Source: CAYOSU01 sp964406735 (lineage in GTDB: Bacteria; Bacillota; Clostridia; Christensenellales; CAMQZB01). From it: 64,000 nt of DNA. Within the stretch, counting starts at the first letter, position 1. Each line of letters opens with the position of its first letter. The DNA lies in NCBI GenBank assembly GCA_964406735.1, contig CAYOSU010000007.1, forward strand, positions 20,435 through 84,434, written 5' to 3'. A program made the position numbers and the translations under genes. A model generated the notes under the pieces. It did no database searches. It was not told the DNA's origin and saw nothing but the letters and a program-made list of their open reading frames with translations. Positions 52,714 through 61,137 of the stretch are shown here, one piece after another.

Positions 52714-53130
52714 TTATCTCTTCGAGAACTGAGGAGCACGACGTGCTGCTTTGAGACCGTATTTCTTTCTTTCTTTCATTCTCGGGTCTCTCGTCAAGAA
52801 GCCTGCTTTCTTAAGCTCAGGACGCAAATTCTCGTCTGCCTCGCAGAGCGCTCTTGCGATACCGTGTCTGATAGCGCCTGCCTGACCGGTGTAACCACCG
52901 CCGCAAACGTTTACCAAAACGTCGAACTTATCGGTCGTAGCGGTAAGCTCAAGGGGCTGTCTTACGACCATTTTAACTACCTCGTTGCCGCCGTAGTACT
53001 CATCGATGGTCTTGTTATTGATAACGATGTTGCCGTTTCCGTTAGGAATAAGGCGAACTCTTGCAATAGCTTCTTTTCTTCTTCCTGTTCCGAAATACTG
53101 AACTTTCTTCTTAGTAGATTTAGCTGCCAT
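52714..53130 (-). CDS. rpsI: 30S ribosomal protein S9
   Basis: 138 aa. Full-length S9: YFGTGRRKEAIARVRLIPNGNG near the N-terminus, GGGYTGQAGAIRHGIARAL in the centre and the basic tail KKYGLKAARRAPQFSKR that reaches the P-site tRNA. GGAGGAAGC precedes the ATG. It follows rplM by 12 nt as in most bacteria. Confidence 0.98.
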   Translation of the reverse strand: MAAKSTKKKVQYFGTGRRKEAIARVRLIPNGNGNIVINNKTIDEYYGGNEVVKMVVRQPLELTATTDKFDVLVNVCGGGYTGQAGAIRHGIARALCEADENLRPELKKAGFLTRDPRMKERKKYGLKAARRAPQFSKR

Positions 53131-53142
53131 GATGCTTCCTCC

Positions 53143-53571
53143 TTACAGGTTGATAACTTCGGGCTTCTGAGCCTCGTGATGATGTTCTGCGCCTTTATAA
53201 ACGCGGAGCTTTTTGAGCATCTTGTTTCCGAGAGGGGTCTTGGGAAGCATACCCTTAACTGCCTGATAAACAACGACGTCGGATTTAGTTTCCATCATCT
53301 TCTTATACTGCGTTCTCTTGAGACCGCCAACGTATCCGGTGTGATACATATACTCTTTCTTTTCGAGCTTTTTACCGGTCAAAACTACCTTATCGCAGTT
53401 GATAACGATAACGTGGTCGCCGCAATCGACGTTAGGTGTAAAGGTCGGTTTGTTTTTACCGCGCAAAATAGCCGCAACCTGGGAAGCGAGTCTTCCGAGG
53501 GTCTTACCTTCTGCGTCAACGACGTACCATTTAGATTCAACGGTATTCGCATTTGCCATATAGGTTTTCAT
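53143..53571 (-). CDS. rplM: 50S ribosomal protein L13
   Basis: 142 aa. KWYVVDAEGKTLGRLASQVAAILRGKNKPTFTPNVDCGDHVIVINCDKVVLTGKK is the standard L13 core; it ends HHHEAQKPEVINL-like. GGAGGAATAGG precedes the ATG. First gene of the rplM-rpsI operon on the minus strand; in related genomes this pair usually follows truA. Confidence 0.98.
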   Translation of the reverse strand: MKTYMANANTVESKWYVVDAEGKTLGRLASQVAAILRGKNKPTFTPNVDCGDHVIVINCDKVVLTGKKLEKKEYMYHTGYVGGLKRTQYKKMMETKSDVVVYQAVKGMLPKTPLGNKMLKKLRVYKGAEHHHEAQKPEVINL

Positions 53572-53712
53572 TCCTATTCCTCCAAAATATTACTAAAATT
53601 GTTTGTTACTTTTCATAATACTTTTCGGCTTAAAAGTGAGTTGCATAGTTCCGACTGCAAGACTCTTTTCTCCCGCGAGGGCTAATTCGCGTGCCAAATC
53701 GCATACTTTACA
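53572..53712 (-). promoter_or_regulatory. Candidate L13-type ribosomal protein leader
   Basis: A leader of about 140 nt between the promoter and rplM contains GGCACGCGAA, CCCTCGCGGG and TCTTGCAGTCGG, a GC-rich block between AT-rich flanks. Autoregulatory leaders upstream of rplM are known in Firmicutes. Assignment rests on position and general look, not on a checked covariance match. Confidence 0.45.
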
Positions 53713-53720
53713 GCCTGTCT

Positions 53721-53749
53721 ATTATAAGAAATATCCAAAGATAAGTCAA
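53721..53749 (-). promoter_or_regulatory. Strong promoter of rplM-rpsI
   Basis: On the minus strand TTGACT (53749-53744), 17-bp spacer, TATAAT (53726-53721). Confidence 0.9.
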
Positions 53750-53944
53750 GCAATTAAACGCCAAAACCCGCATTTTTCCCAAAATTTCTCGCCTTTTTCC
53801 GCCACACAAAAAATTTCCCCGAAATACTAGCCTCAACACATGAACTTGCGCCCGTAAAAACCCACAAAAGGCAAAAAATGCGCCCGTAAAACCTCTGAAA
53901 ATAGAAGCCAAACTTGATATATTAAAAGCGATTGATTCTTTTTT

Positions 53945-54205
53945 TAGCTGTCATCAGATCAACGATATGCGTTAGCAAAAGAGATCTTCGGCGCAGCATT
54001 AGTTGAAACGGCATTAAAATCATTAACCTCACAAGCCCCTGAATAATCAATCATTTTACCTATGATTCAGATGATATTGAACCGCATAATTACAGAGAAG
54101 AAATTAATGATTTTCTAAACACTCCTTATCAAGAAAAGATATCAAAGATCCTGATCTATATAAGAAAACACCCCGGTGCAATGTGGGCGTATATTAAAAG
54201 ACGGC
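53945..54205 (+). pseudogene. Possible remnant of a small unknown gene
   Basis: Two frames that look protein-like but have no start: SSDQRYALAKEIFGAALVETALKSLTSQAPE-stop, then after a frame change TYDSDDIEPHNYREEIND and FLNTPYQEKISKILIYIRKHPGAMWAYIK. The composition is AT-rich. It could be a decayed gene or chance. The rest of the 53831-54193 interval shows nothing. Confidence 0.3.
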
Positions 54206-54553
54206 GACTTCAATGTTACCGTCTTTTTCGGGATGATTTCTGTAATACCGTTTAACTTTTCTGATCTTGGTTTTTCCGTCAAAGCGTTTTTTCTTGCCAA
54301 ACCAAGCAGGCAAAGGGTAGAGGGTAACGCAGATATTATCGGTGTTTAAGATGTAACAGTATCCGTCGTACGCAACTGCAACGCAACCGTTACGCCCTTC
54401 GTTTGCCAGGAACGCCCTTTCACGAGAGGAGAAAGCGTCTGCGCATTCTCCACGTGTGATTGCGTCGAAAAGTCTCTTTTCCGCCTTGCGCTCGTTAATA
54501 TTAAGCCTGCTTTTCATTCTTTCAATACTGTGTTTCGAGGTAAAGTAATTCAT
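54194..54553 (-). CDS. Hypothetical protein, small and basic
   Basis: 119 aa, not recognised with confidence. Begins NYFTSKHSIERMKSRLNINERKAEKRLFDAITRG, a helix pair like that at the start of DUF4258/RelE-like toxins. A beta-rich middle follows (CVAVAYDGYCYILNTDNICVTLYPLP), then a very basic tail (KKKRFDGKTKIRKVKRYYR). This resembles a small nucleic-acid-binding or toxin-like protein, but catalytic residues cannot be named. GGAGATG precedes the ATG; it starts 11 nt after the acidic partner gene. Confidence 0.6.
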   Translation of the reverse strand: MNYFTSKHSIERMKSRLNINERKAEKRLFDAITRGECADAFSSRERAFLANEGRNGCVAVAYDGYCYILNTDNICVTLYPLPAWFGKKKRFDGKTKIRKVKRYYRNHPEKDGNIEVAVF

Positions 54554-54564
54554 TTTTCATCTCC

Positions 54565-55053
54565 TTATTTGTCGGGGTCATATGGTACGAATGCGTCTTC
54601 GAACGTAAAAGCTAAATATAATTCTCCGTTGGTTTTCGCACAAACCTCAAAGGTGTTTGCCTTTTTGATAAGCTCGCCGAATTTCTTCATGTCACTTACG
54701 CTAAAAATCGTACACTCGAACTCCAGATTCAAACAACAGCCTAAAAGTTCGTCCGTGTAAACTTTGTAAGTAACCTCTTTGTCTTCCTTTGTAACGAAAC
54801 TTATCAGTTCGTCGATGTCATGTAAAATTTCTTCGTAACGCCCTTTGTTTTTTGTAAGGTAAACCGTCTTAGGTAAGTGCTTTTTAATATATTCAAGCAA
54901 TGCCTTAAGAGTTTCGTCTTCCTCGAACGGATCCGGTTCGTCAAGTTCGTCGTCGTATTCCTCAAATTCCGTATCGGATTCTTCGAAGTCGTCGGTGTCG
55001 TCTTCAAAAAAGCCTTTGAGTCTGTTAAGTCTGTCTTCTTCGTTAAAATACAT
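54565..55053 (-). CDS. Hypothetical protein, very acidic N-terminus
   Basis: 162 aa, not recognised. Residues 15-50 are dominated by Asp/Glu (DDTDDFEESDTEFEEYDDELDEP appears there in part), a likely disordered polyanion. The remainder looks like a small alpha/beta domain (YLTKNKGRYEEILHDIDELISF, CCLNLEFECTIFSVSDMKKFGELI). GGAGATC precedes the ATG. It is first in a two-gene operon with the basic 119-aa protein; an acidic/basic pair would suit a toxin-antitoxin-like or DNA-mimic arrangement, but this is only inference. Confidence 0.6.
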   Translation of the reverse strand: MYFNEEDRLNRLKGFFEDDTDDFEESDTEFEEYDDELDEPDPFEEDETLKALLEYIKKHLPKTVYLTKNKGRYEEILHDIDELISFVTKEDKEVTYKVYTDELLGCCLNLEFECTIFSVSDMKKFGELIKKANTFEVCAKTNGELYLAFTFEDAFVPYDPDK

Positions 55054-55082
55054 AGGGAAGATCTCCTTGAAAAATATATTTA

Positions 55083-55142
55083 AAACCGCTGACGGGTTTT
55101 AGCAAAAAACGCAAAACAAAAAGGCGGAGCTTCTCCGCCTTT
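55083..55142 (-). other. Two terminator-like hairpins upstream of the small-gene operon
   Basis: On the minus strand AAAGGCGGAG / CTCCGCCTTT (55142-55120) is followed by T-rich sequence, then AAAACC / GGTTTT (around 55100-55083). Both lie within 90 nt upstream of the 55053 start codon, so they may attenuate the operon or end transcripts from the repeat tract. Confidence 0.5.
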
Positions 55143-55193
55143 CAAATCAACTGACTTTTCACACGTAAAGTGCAACAAGTGCAACACGTTTAC

Positions 55194-55690
55194 TGTGGGG
55201 GGGTACAACATCTTGCTTCGTTTGCGTAGTTGTTTTCTATATAATAGGTAAAGGGTGGCAACCCCTCGCTTTTTCCGAGTGCTGAACACTTGCTCCTCGT
55301 ATAATAGGTAAAAGGTGCGACCCCTTGATTTGTTCGTGTAGTAGTTCTTTACATAAACGTTAAAGGGTGGCAACCCCTTGCTTTTTCCAAGTGCTGAACA
55401 CTTGCTCCTCATATAATAGGTAAGGGGTGAGCCTCTGCTTTGTTTGCGTAGTTGTTTCCTACATAAAAATAATACAAGGTGTACACTTAACCGTTCACTT
55501 AAACTGTCGCAAAGTGTTGTAGTTGTTTCCTATATAATAGGTAAAAGGTGGCAACCCCTCGCTTTTTCCGAGTGCTGTACACTTGCTCCTCATATAAAAG
55601 GTAAAAGGTGTGTACCTTTGCTTCATTCATGTAGTTGTTTCTTATATATAGTAAAGGGGGGGGTACAACCCCTAATTGTTCTTTTTAAGC
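55194..55690 (+). repeat. Degenerate tandem repeat tract of alternating half-units
   Basis: About eight half-units of 50-60 bp alternate between type X (GTAGTTGTTT, TATATAATAGGTAAA, GGGTGGCAACCCC, GCTTTTTCC) and type Y (GAGTGCTGAACACTTGCTCC, TATAATAGGTAAAAGG). X begins near 55222, 55324, 55444 and 55519; Y near 55277, 55389 and 55569. The middle has a diverged stretch (about 55470-55515). No gene; the 55054-56131 interval is otherwise tracrRNA and promoters. Confidence 0.7.
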
Positions 55691-55836
55691 TTCATCGTTT
55701 TATATAGGGAACGTCGTCAACTGCATTTTCCATCATTTCTCACCCATTCTCCCCACCAATTCTCGGATTTTCCCAAAATACATTTTCAAATTAACCGATT
55801 TTCGGCACATAGTCGGTTTTATTGGACTATCAGATA

Positions 55837-55865
55837 TTGAAAAACTAAATAAACTGTGATATAAT
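55837..55865 (+). promoter_or_regulatory. Promoter of the cas operon
   Basis: TTGAAA (55837-55842), 17 bp, TATAAT (55860-55865) with an extended -10 TGA in front. Transcription would begin near 55872, giving a cas9 leader of about 260 nt that crosses the whole tracrRNA gene in antisense. Confidence 0.75.
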
Positions 55866-55920
55866 ACACACAAAAACCCTTTTTGTGCAGCGGCTCGTCA
55901 AAAAATATCGCTTTTTGCAC

Positions 55921-55951
55921 AAAAAAAGACGGCACGGAGAACCCCGTACCG
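55921..55951 (-). terminator. Second terminator downstream of tracrRNA
   Basis: On the minus strand CGGTACGG (55951-55944), loop GGTTCT, CCGTGCCG (55937-55930, with a G-T pair) and a run of seven T. It would catch read-through from the tracrRNA terminator or define a longer form of about 160 nt. Confidence 0.6.
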
Positions 55952-55990
55952 CCCAAAAATACCGCAAAGTGTCGGAAACAACCATATAAA

Positions 55991-56081
55991 ACAAAAACTC
56001 TCCGCAAAGGAGAGCCGTCGTTGCCAATGCAACAAGTGATTAGAATAAATCTTTATTTGAACTCGTCTTGTTATTCTGTAA
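55991..56081 (-). ncRNA. tracrRNA of the type II-A CRISPR system
   Basis: The minus strand carries an anti-repeat: 17 nt from 56081 to 56065 are perfectly complementary to repeat bases 9-25, then a GAGU bulge, then UCAAAU (56060-56055) pairing with repeat bases 1-6. This copies the lower stem, 2-nt/4-nt bulge and upper stem of SpCas9 guides. Downstream are an AU-rich nexus region, the stem GUUGC/GCAAC (56033-56020) and a terminator stem CUCUCC/GGAGAG (56014-55998) with a U run. The expected start is near 56079, giving about 90 nt. The gene is divergent from cas9, as in Streptococcus pyogenes. Confidence 0.92.
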
Positions 56082-56085
56082 CAAG

Positions 56086-56114
56086 ATAATATCACATAAA
56101 AAGTTATTTGTCAA
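56086..56114 (-). promoter_or_regulatory. tracrRNA promoter
   Basis: On the minus strand a perfect TTGACA (56114-56109), 17 bp, TATTAT (56091-56086). It lies inside the cas9 5' leader, directly upstream of the cas9 ribosome binding site. Confidence 0.9.
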
Positions 56115-56131
56115 TACCAAGGAGGAAAAAA

Positions 56132-59100
56132 ATGAAAAAATTTTATTTAGGTATGGATATCGGAACGGATTCGGTCGGCATGGCGTGTACTGACGAAAAA
56201 TATGATCTTCTTCGTGCAAAGGGCAAGGATCTTTGGGCTGTACGCCTTTTTGACGAAGCTAATCCTGCCAAAGATCGCCGTATAAAGCGCACTGCAAGGC
56301 GCAGACTTGCCCGCCGCAAACAGCGCATAGACTTCCTTCAAGGCGTATTTGCGCCCTTCATGGATGACGATAGATTTTTCATAAGGCTCAACAACAGCGG
56401 TTTTTACGAAGAGGACAAGGACGAAAAGCTTCAAACGAAGTTCTCACTTTTTGCCGATGCCGATTATACCGACGTCGAGTTTTACCGTGAATACCCGACG
56501 ATCTTCCACCTGCGCAAAGCGCTTATAGACGGAACGGCAGCAAAAGTAGACCTTCGCCATTACTACTTAGCTCTCCATCATATAATAAAGTACCGCGGAC
56601 ACTTCCTGTTCGAGGGCGAGGATGTAAACGCAATACGTAACGTCAAGAATCTTTTTATAGAGTTAGACGAAGCCGTTAATCGTTGCTTTGGTTATGAAAG
56701 CGAGCTTGAAAATTTGCATTGGGTAGACAAAGCAAATGAGTTTAGAGCTCTCGCTATGGGAAATAAGGGCATTAACGATAAAAAGAAAGCTGCAATAGAG
56801 TTATTTGCCGCAACTTCTCCCGAGCATAAAGAGCTTGCAGCATTACTTATCGGTTCAAGTGTCAAGCCGTCCGTACTTTTCGGCGAAGAGAATGCAGAGA
56901 GATTTAAAGAAGAATCCTCAATTTCGTTCAAAAAACTTAACGACGAATCTTTCGAAGCTCTTCAAGAAGTATACGACGACGATCAATTCGACCTTCTTGC
57001 AAAAGCGAGGGCGATATATAACTATGTTGTTTTCGAGAAAATACTCGACGGCTCGAACTATATTTCCGATGCAATGATCGCAATATACGACAAGCATCAT
57101 AGCGATCTTATCCGCCTTAAAAAGCTGATCAAAGCCACCTGCTCGAAAGACGTTTACTTCAAACTGTTCAGAAGTACGACCGAAAAGTTTAATTATTGCA
57201 ACTATATCGGCTATACCAAGAACGGTGCACAAAAAACATACGTCGACAGCAAGTGTTCTTACGACGATTTTTCCAAGTACCTCAAAAAGATACTCACTTC
57301 CGATGAGCTGAAAAACAACGCCGAAGCGCAAAAAATAGTCGAAGAGTTAACTGACGGTAAGTTCCTTGCAAAGATACTCAACGCCGATAACGGCTTGTTC
57401 CCGCACCAGATAAACGGCATGGAGCTTCATGCGATACTAAAAAACCTTTGCCGTGATTATCCCGAGTTTGCCGTTGTAGGCGAAGATGGCTATGCTCCCT
57501 GCGATAAGATAAACAAGATATTCCTTTTCAAGATCCCGTATTATGTCGGACCGCTCAACGGCGTCGATAAAGGAGACGGAACGAGGACGAATTGGGTGGT
57601 AAAAAACAGCGCAGAGAAGATAACTCCGTGGAACTTTGACGACATAGTCGACAAAGCACAGAGCAGCGAAGGCTTTATTCGCCGTATGACGAATAAGTGC
57701 AGCTACCTTCACACGAAAGACGTCTTACCAAAGTATTCGATGTATTATCAGGCGTTTGACGTACTCAATACGATAAACAAACTTACTATCGGCGTAGTGC
57801 CTTTGACTGTAGAGGAAAAGCAAGCGATATTCAACGACTTGTACCGTGTTCACAAAAAAGTCACCGCAAAAAACATAGAGAACTACCTTGTTATGAGCGG
57901 TAGATATACGAAAGACGAGCTGAAAGAGAGTCCTTTGGGCGGTTTTGATAAAGAAACGGGCTTAAAGCCAAGCCTGAGCTCTTATGTCACGATAAAGAAG
58001 ATATTAGAAGATCTTGTCGACGAACGCCCCGACATAGTTGAAAATATCATTTTGTGGCATACGCTTAACACAGACAAGAGCATTGTCGAGGACGCAATAC
58101 TCAAAAACTACGGTGATATTCCTGCTATAAGGGATAATATACGTAGCTTGAAGTCATTAAGCGGCTTCAAAGATTTTGGACGCCTTTCAAAAGAGCTTCT
58201 GACGGAAATTCATGCGGTAAACAAAGAGACTGGCGAAGTATGTACCTTCTTAGGCGAGTTATATAACACCAACTACAACTTTAATCAGCTGCTGTTCTTA
58301 GACACATACACTTTCAACACCGAGATAGAGAGCGCAAACCGTGGCGAGAGCGATGAAATAACGGACGACGACATCGACGCATTGTATGTTTCTCCTATGG
58401 TAAAGAGAGGTGTAAAGCAGGCGATGAAGATGACCGACGAATATGTTGAGGCGGTCGGCAGAGTGCCCGATAAGATATTTATCGAGGTAACTCGTCGTGA
58501 CGAAGAAAAGAAGCGCACCGAGTCGAGGAAAGATAACCTTCTCAAAAAGTATAAAGAGATAACCGACACGACAGGCCGTATCAATAGCCTTGTTGCAGAA
58601 CTCAATAAAGAAGAAACGACCGATATGAGGCTTCGTAGCGAGAGACTGTACTTATACTTCTTGCAGCTTGGCAAATGCGTATATTCGGGCGAACTGATAG
58701 ACATTGAGCAGCTCGGCACTGATCTTTATGACGTTGATCATATAATGCCGCAGTCCAAGACGAAAGACGACAGCTTAGACAACAAAGTGCTTGTAAAGCG
58801 TACAAAGAACGCCGAGAAAGGGGATACATATCCGCTTTCCAAGGGATTTTCTGCTCAGCAATCATTCTGGAAATTGTTGAAAGAGAAAGGTCTTATGAGC
58901 GAGAAAAAGTACAGCCTTCTCACTCGTACAAAACCGTTGGACGGCAACGACTTCAAGGCGTTCGTAGCAAGACAGCTCGTAGTAACCGACCAGACTGCTA
59001 TTGCGGTCAAAGAACTGTTGAGTAAAAAGTACGAAAAGAATGGTACGAAAATAGTGCTTAGCAAGGCTGCCAATGTTAGCGACTTCAAACAGAAGTTCGA

Positions 59101-60253
59101 TATAATTAAATGCCGTGAAACGAACGACTTGCATCACGCAAGGGATGCGTACTTTAACGTGGTAGTCGGCAATATATACGACACCAAGTTTACTTCGGCA
59201 AACGACTTTTATAGCAAAAAGCAAGACGACTCATGGCGTGAATACAACTTAAAATACCTGTACAATAAGCCGATTGCAAACGCTTGGAACGGAATAGAGG
59301 ACGTTCCTCGCATAAAGTCAATAACTGCAAAGACCAGCATGTCCGTAACCCGCTACTCGTATACGAACCACGGCGCACTGTATAATGAAACCGTGTATGA
59401 CAAAAACGACGGCGGTATAGCCGTTCCTCGAAAGGAATGTTTCCCGTATAACCAAACGGAAAAATACGGCGGATTTAAGTCGTTAAATACGGCGTATTTC
59501 GCAATCGTAGAGTCTATCGGCAAAAAGAATAAGATCCAAAAGACGATCGAAGCTATCCCGGTACTTGTTGACTACAAAGCGAAGAATGACCCCGATGCGG
59601 TGAACAAATACCTCTTACAAAAAGGTCTGAAAGAGCCCAAAATAATAATTCCAAAGCTTAAAATAAAATCGCTCGTTTCCGTCAACGGTTTCAAAGCCTG
59701 GGTTGCAGGAGCAACAGAAGGACGTATTATTCTTCACAATGCAAATCAGTGGTTTACAGATGCTATAACGGATCAATATATAAAGCAGGCGACAAAGTTT
59801 GTAAGTAGTGAAATAACAAAAGAGGCTTCCAATAAAAATAAAAAGGATAAAGAGGTTGTTGTAAAAGTATACGAAGAGAATATTCCTTTAATGAAAAACA
59901 GGAAAGGGGTTACTCTTTACGCAACCAAAGAGAAAAACATAGAGATATATGATAGAGTCATTGAAAGACTCAAAAAGTCTTCATATCAAGGGCTGTCCGC
60001 AGTAAAGAGTTTTGGGGAAAAATTGCAAAGCAAAAAGACGTTATTTACATCTTTGTCAACCTTTGACCAATTGAAAGTAATACTTCAAGTAGTTCAATTT
60101 ATGAAATGCAATGCGTCCTTATCTGATTTATCATTACTTAAAGATGGTGCAAATTGTGGTTTGATAAGAATCAATAAAGACATCACCGACGTAGACTTTG
60201 CAATTATTCACCAGTCGCCATGCGGCTTAAAGGAGCGTGTACAAAAAGTATAA
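56132..60253 (+). CDS. cas9: CRISPR-associated endonuclease Cas9 (type II-A)
   Basis: 1373 aa, close to SpCas9. RNA-guided DNA endonuclease. RuvC-I Asp9 in YLGMDIGTDSVG; Arg-rich bridge helix near 50-75 (RRIKRTARRRLARRKQR); REC lobe about 80-750; RuvC-II Glu785 in IFIEVTR; HNH with His870 in DVDHIMPQS and Asn893 nearby; RuvC-III LHHARDAY with His1002 and Asp1005. The PAM-interacting C-terminus follows. All catalytic residues are present, so it should be active. ATG 56132 has AAGGAGG 6 nt upstream; an in-frame TTG at 56108 overlaps the tracrRNA promoter. First of cas9-cas1-cas2-csn2. Confidence 0.98.
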   Translation: MKKFYLGMDIGTDSVGMACTDEKYDLLRAKGKDLWAVRLFDEANPAKDRRIKRTARRRLARRKQRIDFLQGVFAPFMDDDRFFIRLNNSGFYEEDKDEKLQTKFSLFADADYTDVEFYREYPTIFHLRKALIDGTAAKVDLRHYYLALHHIIKYRGHFLFEGEDVNAIRNVKNLFIELDEAVNRCFGYESELENLHWVDKANEFRALAMGNKGINDKKKAAIELFAATSPEHKELAALLIGSSVKPSVLFGEENAERFKEESSISFKKLNDESFEALQEVYDDDQFDLLAKARAIYNYVVFEKILDGSNYISDAMIAIYDKHHSDLIRLKKLIKATCSKDVYFKLFRSTTEKFNYCNYIGYTKNGAQKTYVDSKCSYDDFSKYLKKILTSDELKNNAEAQKIVEELTDGKFLAKILNADNGLFPHQINGMELHAILKNLCRDYPEFAVVGEDGYAPCDKINKIFLFKIPYYVGPLNGVDKGDGTRTNWVVKNSAEKITPWNFDDIVDKAQSSEGFIRRMTNKCSYLHTKDVLPKYSMYYQAFDVLNTINKLTIGVVPLTVEEKQAIFNDLYRVHKKVTAKNIENYLVMSGRYTKDELKESPLGGFDKETGLKPSLSSYVTIKKILEDLVDERPDIVENIILWHTLNTDKSIVEDAILKNYGDIPAIRDNIRSLKSLSGFKDFGRLSKELLTEIHAVNKETGEVCTFLGELYNTNYNFNQLLFLDTYTFNTEIESANRGESDEITDDDIDALYVSPMVKRGVKQAMKMTDEYVEAVGRVPDKIFIEVTRRDEEKKRTESRKDNLLKKYKEITDTTGRINSLVAELNKEETTDMRLRSERLYLYFLQLGKCVYSGELIDIEQLGTDLYDVDHIMPQSKTKDDSLDNKVLVKRTKNAEKGDTYPLSKGFSAQQSFWKLLKEKGLMSEKKYSLLTRTKPLDGNDFKAFVARQLVVTDQTAIAVKELLSKKYEKNGTKIVLSKAANVSDFKQKFDIIKCRETNDLHHARDAYFNVVVGNIYDTKFTSANDFYSKKQDDSWREYNLKYLYNKPIANAWNGIEDVPRIKSITAKTSMSVTRYSYTNHGALYNETVYDKNDGGIAVPRKECFPYNQTEKYGGFKSLNTAYFAIVESIGKKNKIQKTIEAIPVLVDYKAKNDPDAVNKYLLQKGLKEPKIIIPKLKIKSLVSVNGFKAWVAGATEGRIILHNANQWFTDAITDQYIKQATKFVSSEITKEASNKNKKDKEVVVKVYEENIPLMKNRKGVTLYATKEKNIEIYDRVIERLKKSSYQGLSAVKSFGEKLQSKKTLFTSLSTFDQLKVILQVVQFMKCNASLSDLSLLKDGANCGLIRINKDITDVDFAIIHQSPCGLKERVQKV

Positions 60254-60255
60254 CG

Positions 60256-61137
60256 ATGGGTTTTCGTACTGTAATAATAAAAAACCGGGCAAAGCTCGAG
60301 TATAGAATGAATTGCCTTATCGTGAGGGGAGAAAGCGAGCGGAAAGTGCTTATCGATGAGATAAACACGTTAATAATACAAAGCACTGCCGTCTCGCTTA
60401 CCTCATCGCTTCTTAACGAGCTTATAAAAAACAACGTCAAGGTGATCTTTTGCGATGAAAAGCACAATCCACAATCCGAGCTTTTGCCTTACTACGGAGC
60501 ACATAACACTTCAAAACGCTACAAAGAGCAAATGGAGTGGACGGACGAGGCAAAAGCAAAGGTGTGGAGAGCGATAATCAGGCGAAAAATAGCAAGCCAA
60601 TCGACACTTCTCAGATACTTCGGTTTTGAGGAACAAGCAGGGCTTGTTGAAACGTACATCGATGAAGTACAGCCAAACGACGTAACTAATCGGGAGGGGC
60701 ACGCCGCCAAAGTATATTTCAACTGCGTGTTGGGACGAGGCAATTCACGAAAGGACGAAAGTTATTTGAACGGTTGCTTGAATTACGGCTACGCCGTGAT
60801 ATTGTCTGCTTTCAACAGAGAGATAGTTGCGAGCGGATATTTGACCCAGCTTGGCATATGGCACGACAACGAGTTCAATCAATTCAATTTGGCTTGCGAT
60901 CTGATGGAGCCGTTCAGAATTATCGTAGACAAGACTGCGCTTTCGATCGAAGAGGGCGATAAAGAGTTCAAAAAGAAGATGGTTTCGGTATTGAACTTCA
61001 AAACGCTCATCGACGGAAAGAATACGACGCTTGATATTGCGATAAGGGTGTATGCAAGGAGCGTTTTCCATGCGCTTGAAAGCGGGGACGAGACGTTAAT
61101 AACATTCCCCGAAGAGATAACTTACGATGAATTATAA
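60256..61137 (+). CDS. cas1: CRISPR-associated endonuclease Cas1 (type II)
   Basis: 293 aa. Integrase subunit that inserts new spacers. The start MGFRTVIIKNRAKLEYR matches the MGWRTVVV start of type II Cas1, which fixes ATG 60256, 2 nt after the cas9 stop; the longer frame from 60220 is rejected. Active-site residues are Glu147 in TNREGHAAKVYF, His203 in GIWHDN and Asp215 in ACDLMEPFR. Overlaps cas2 by 11 nt. Confidence 0.97.
   Translation: MGFRTVIIKNRAKLEYRMNCLIVRGESERKVLIDEINTLIIQSTAVSLTSSLLNELIKNNVKVIFCDEKHNPQSELLPYYGAHNTSKRYKEQMEWTDEAKAKVWRAIIRRKIASQSTLLRYFGFEEQAGLVETYIDEVQPNDVTNREGHAAKVYFNCVLGRGNSRKDESYLNGCLNYGYAVILSAFNREIVASGYLTQLGIWHDNEFNQFNLACDLMEPFRIIVDKTALSIEEGDKEFKKKMVSVLNFKTLIDGKNTTLDIAIRVYARSVFHALESGDETLITFPEEITYDEL

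Noticed and set aside
55194..55690. A second, decayed CRISPR array
   Set aside because: The units diverge along their whole length, alternate between two types and lack constant repeats separated by unique spacers.
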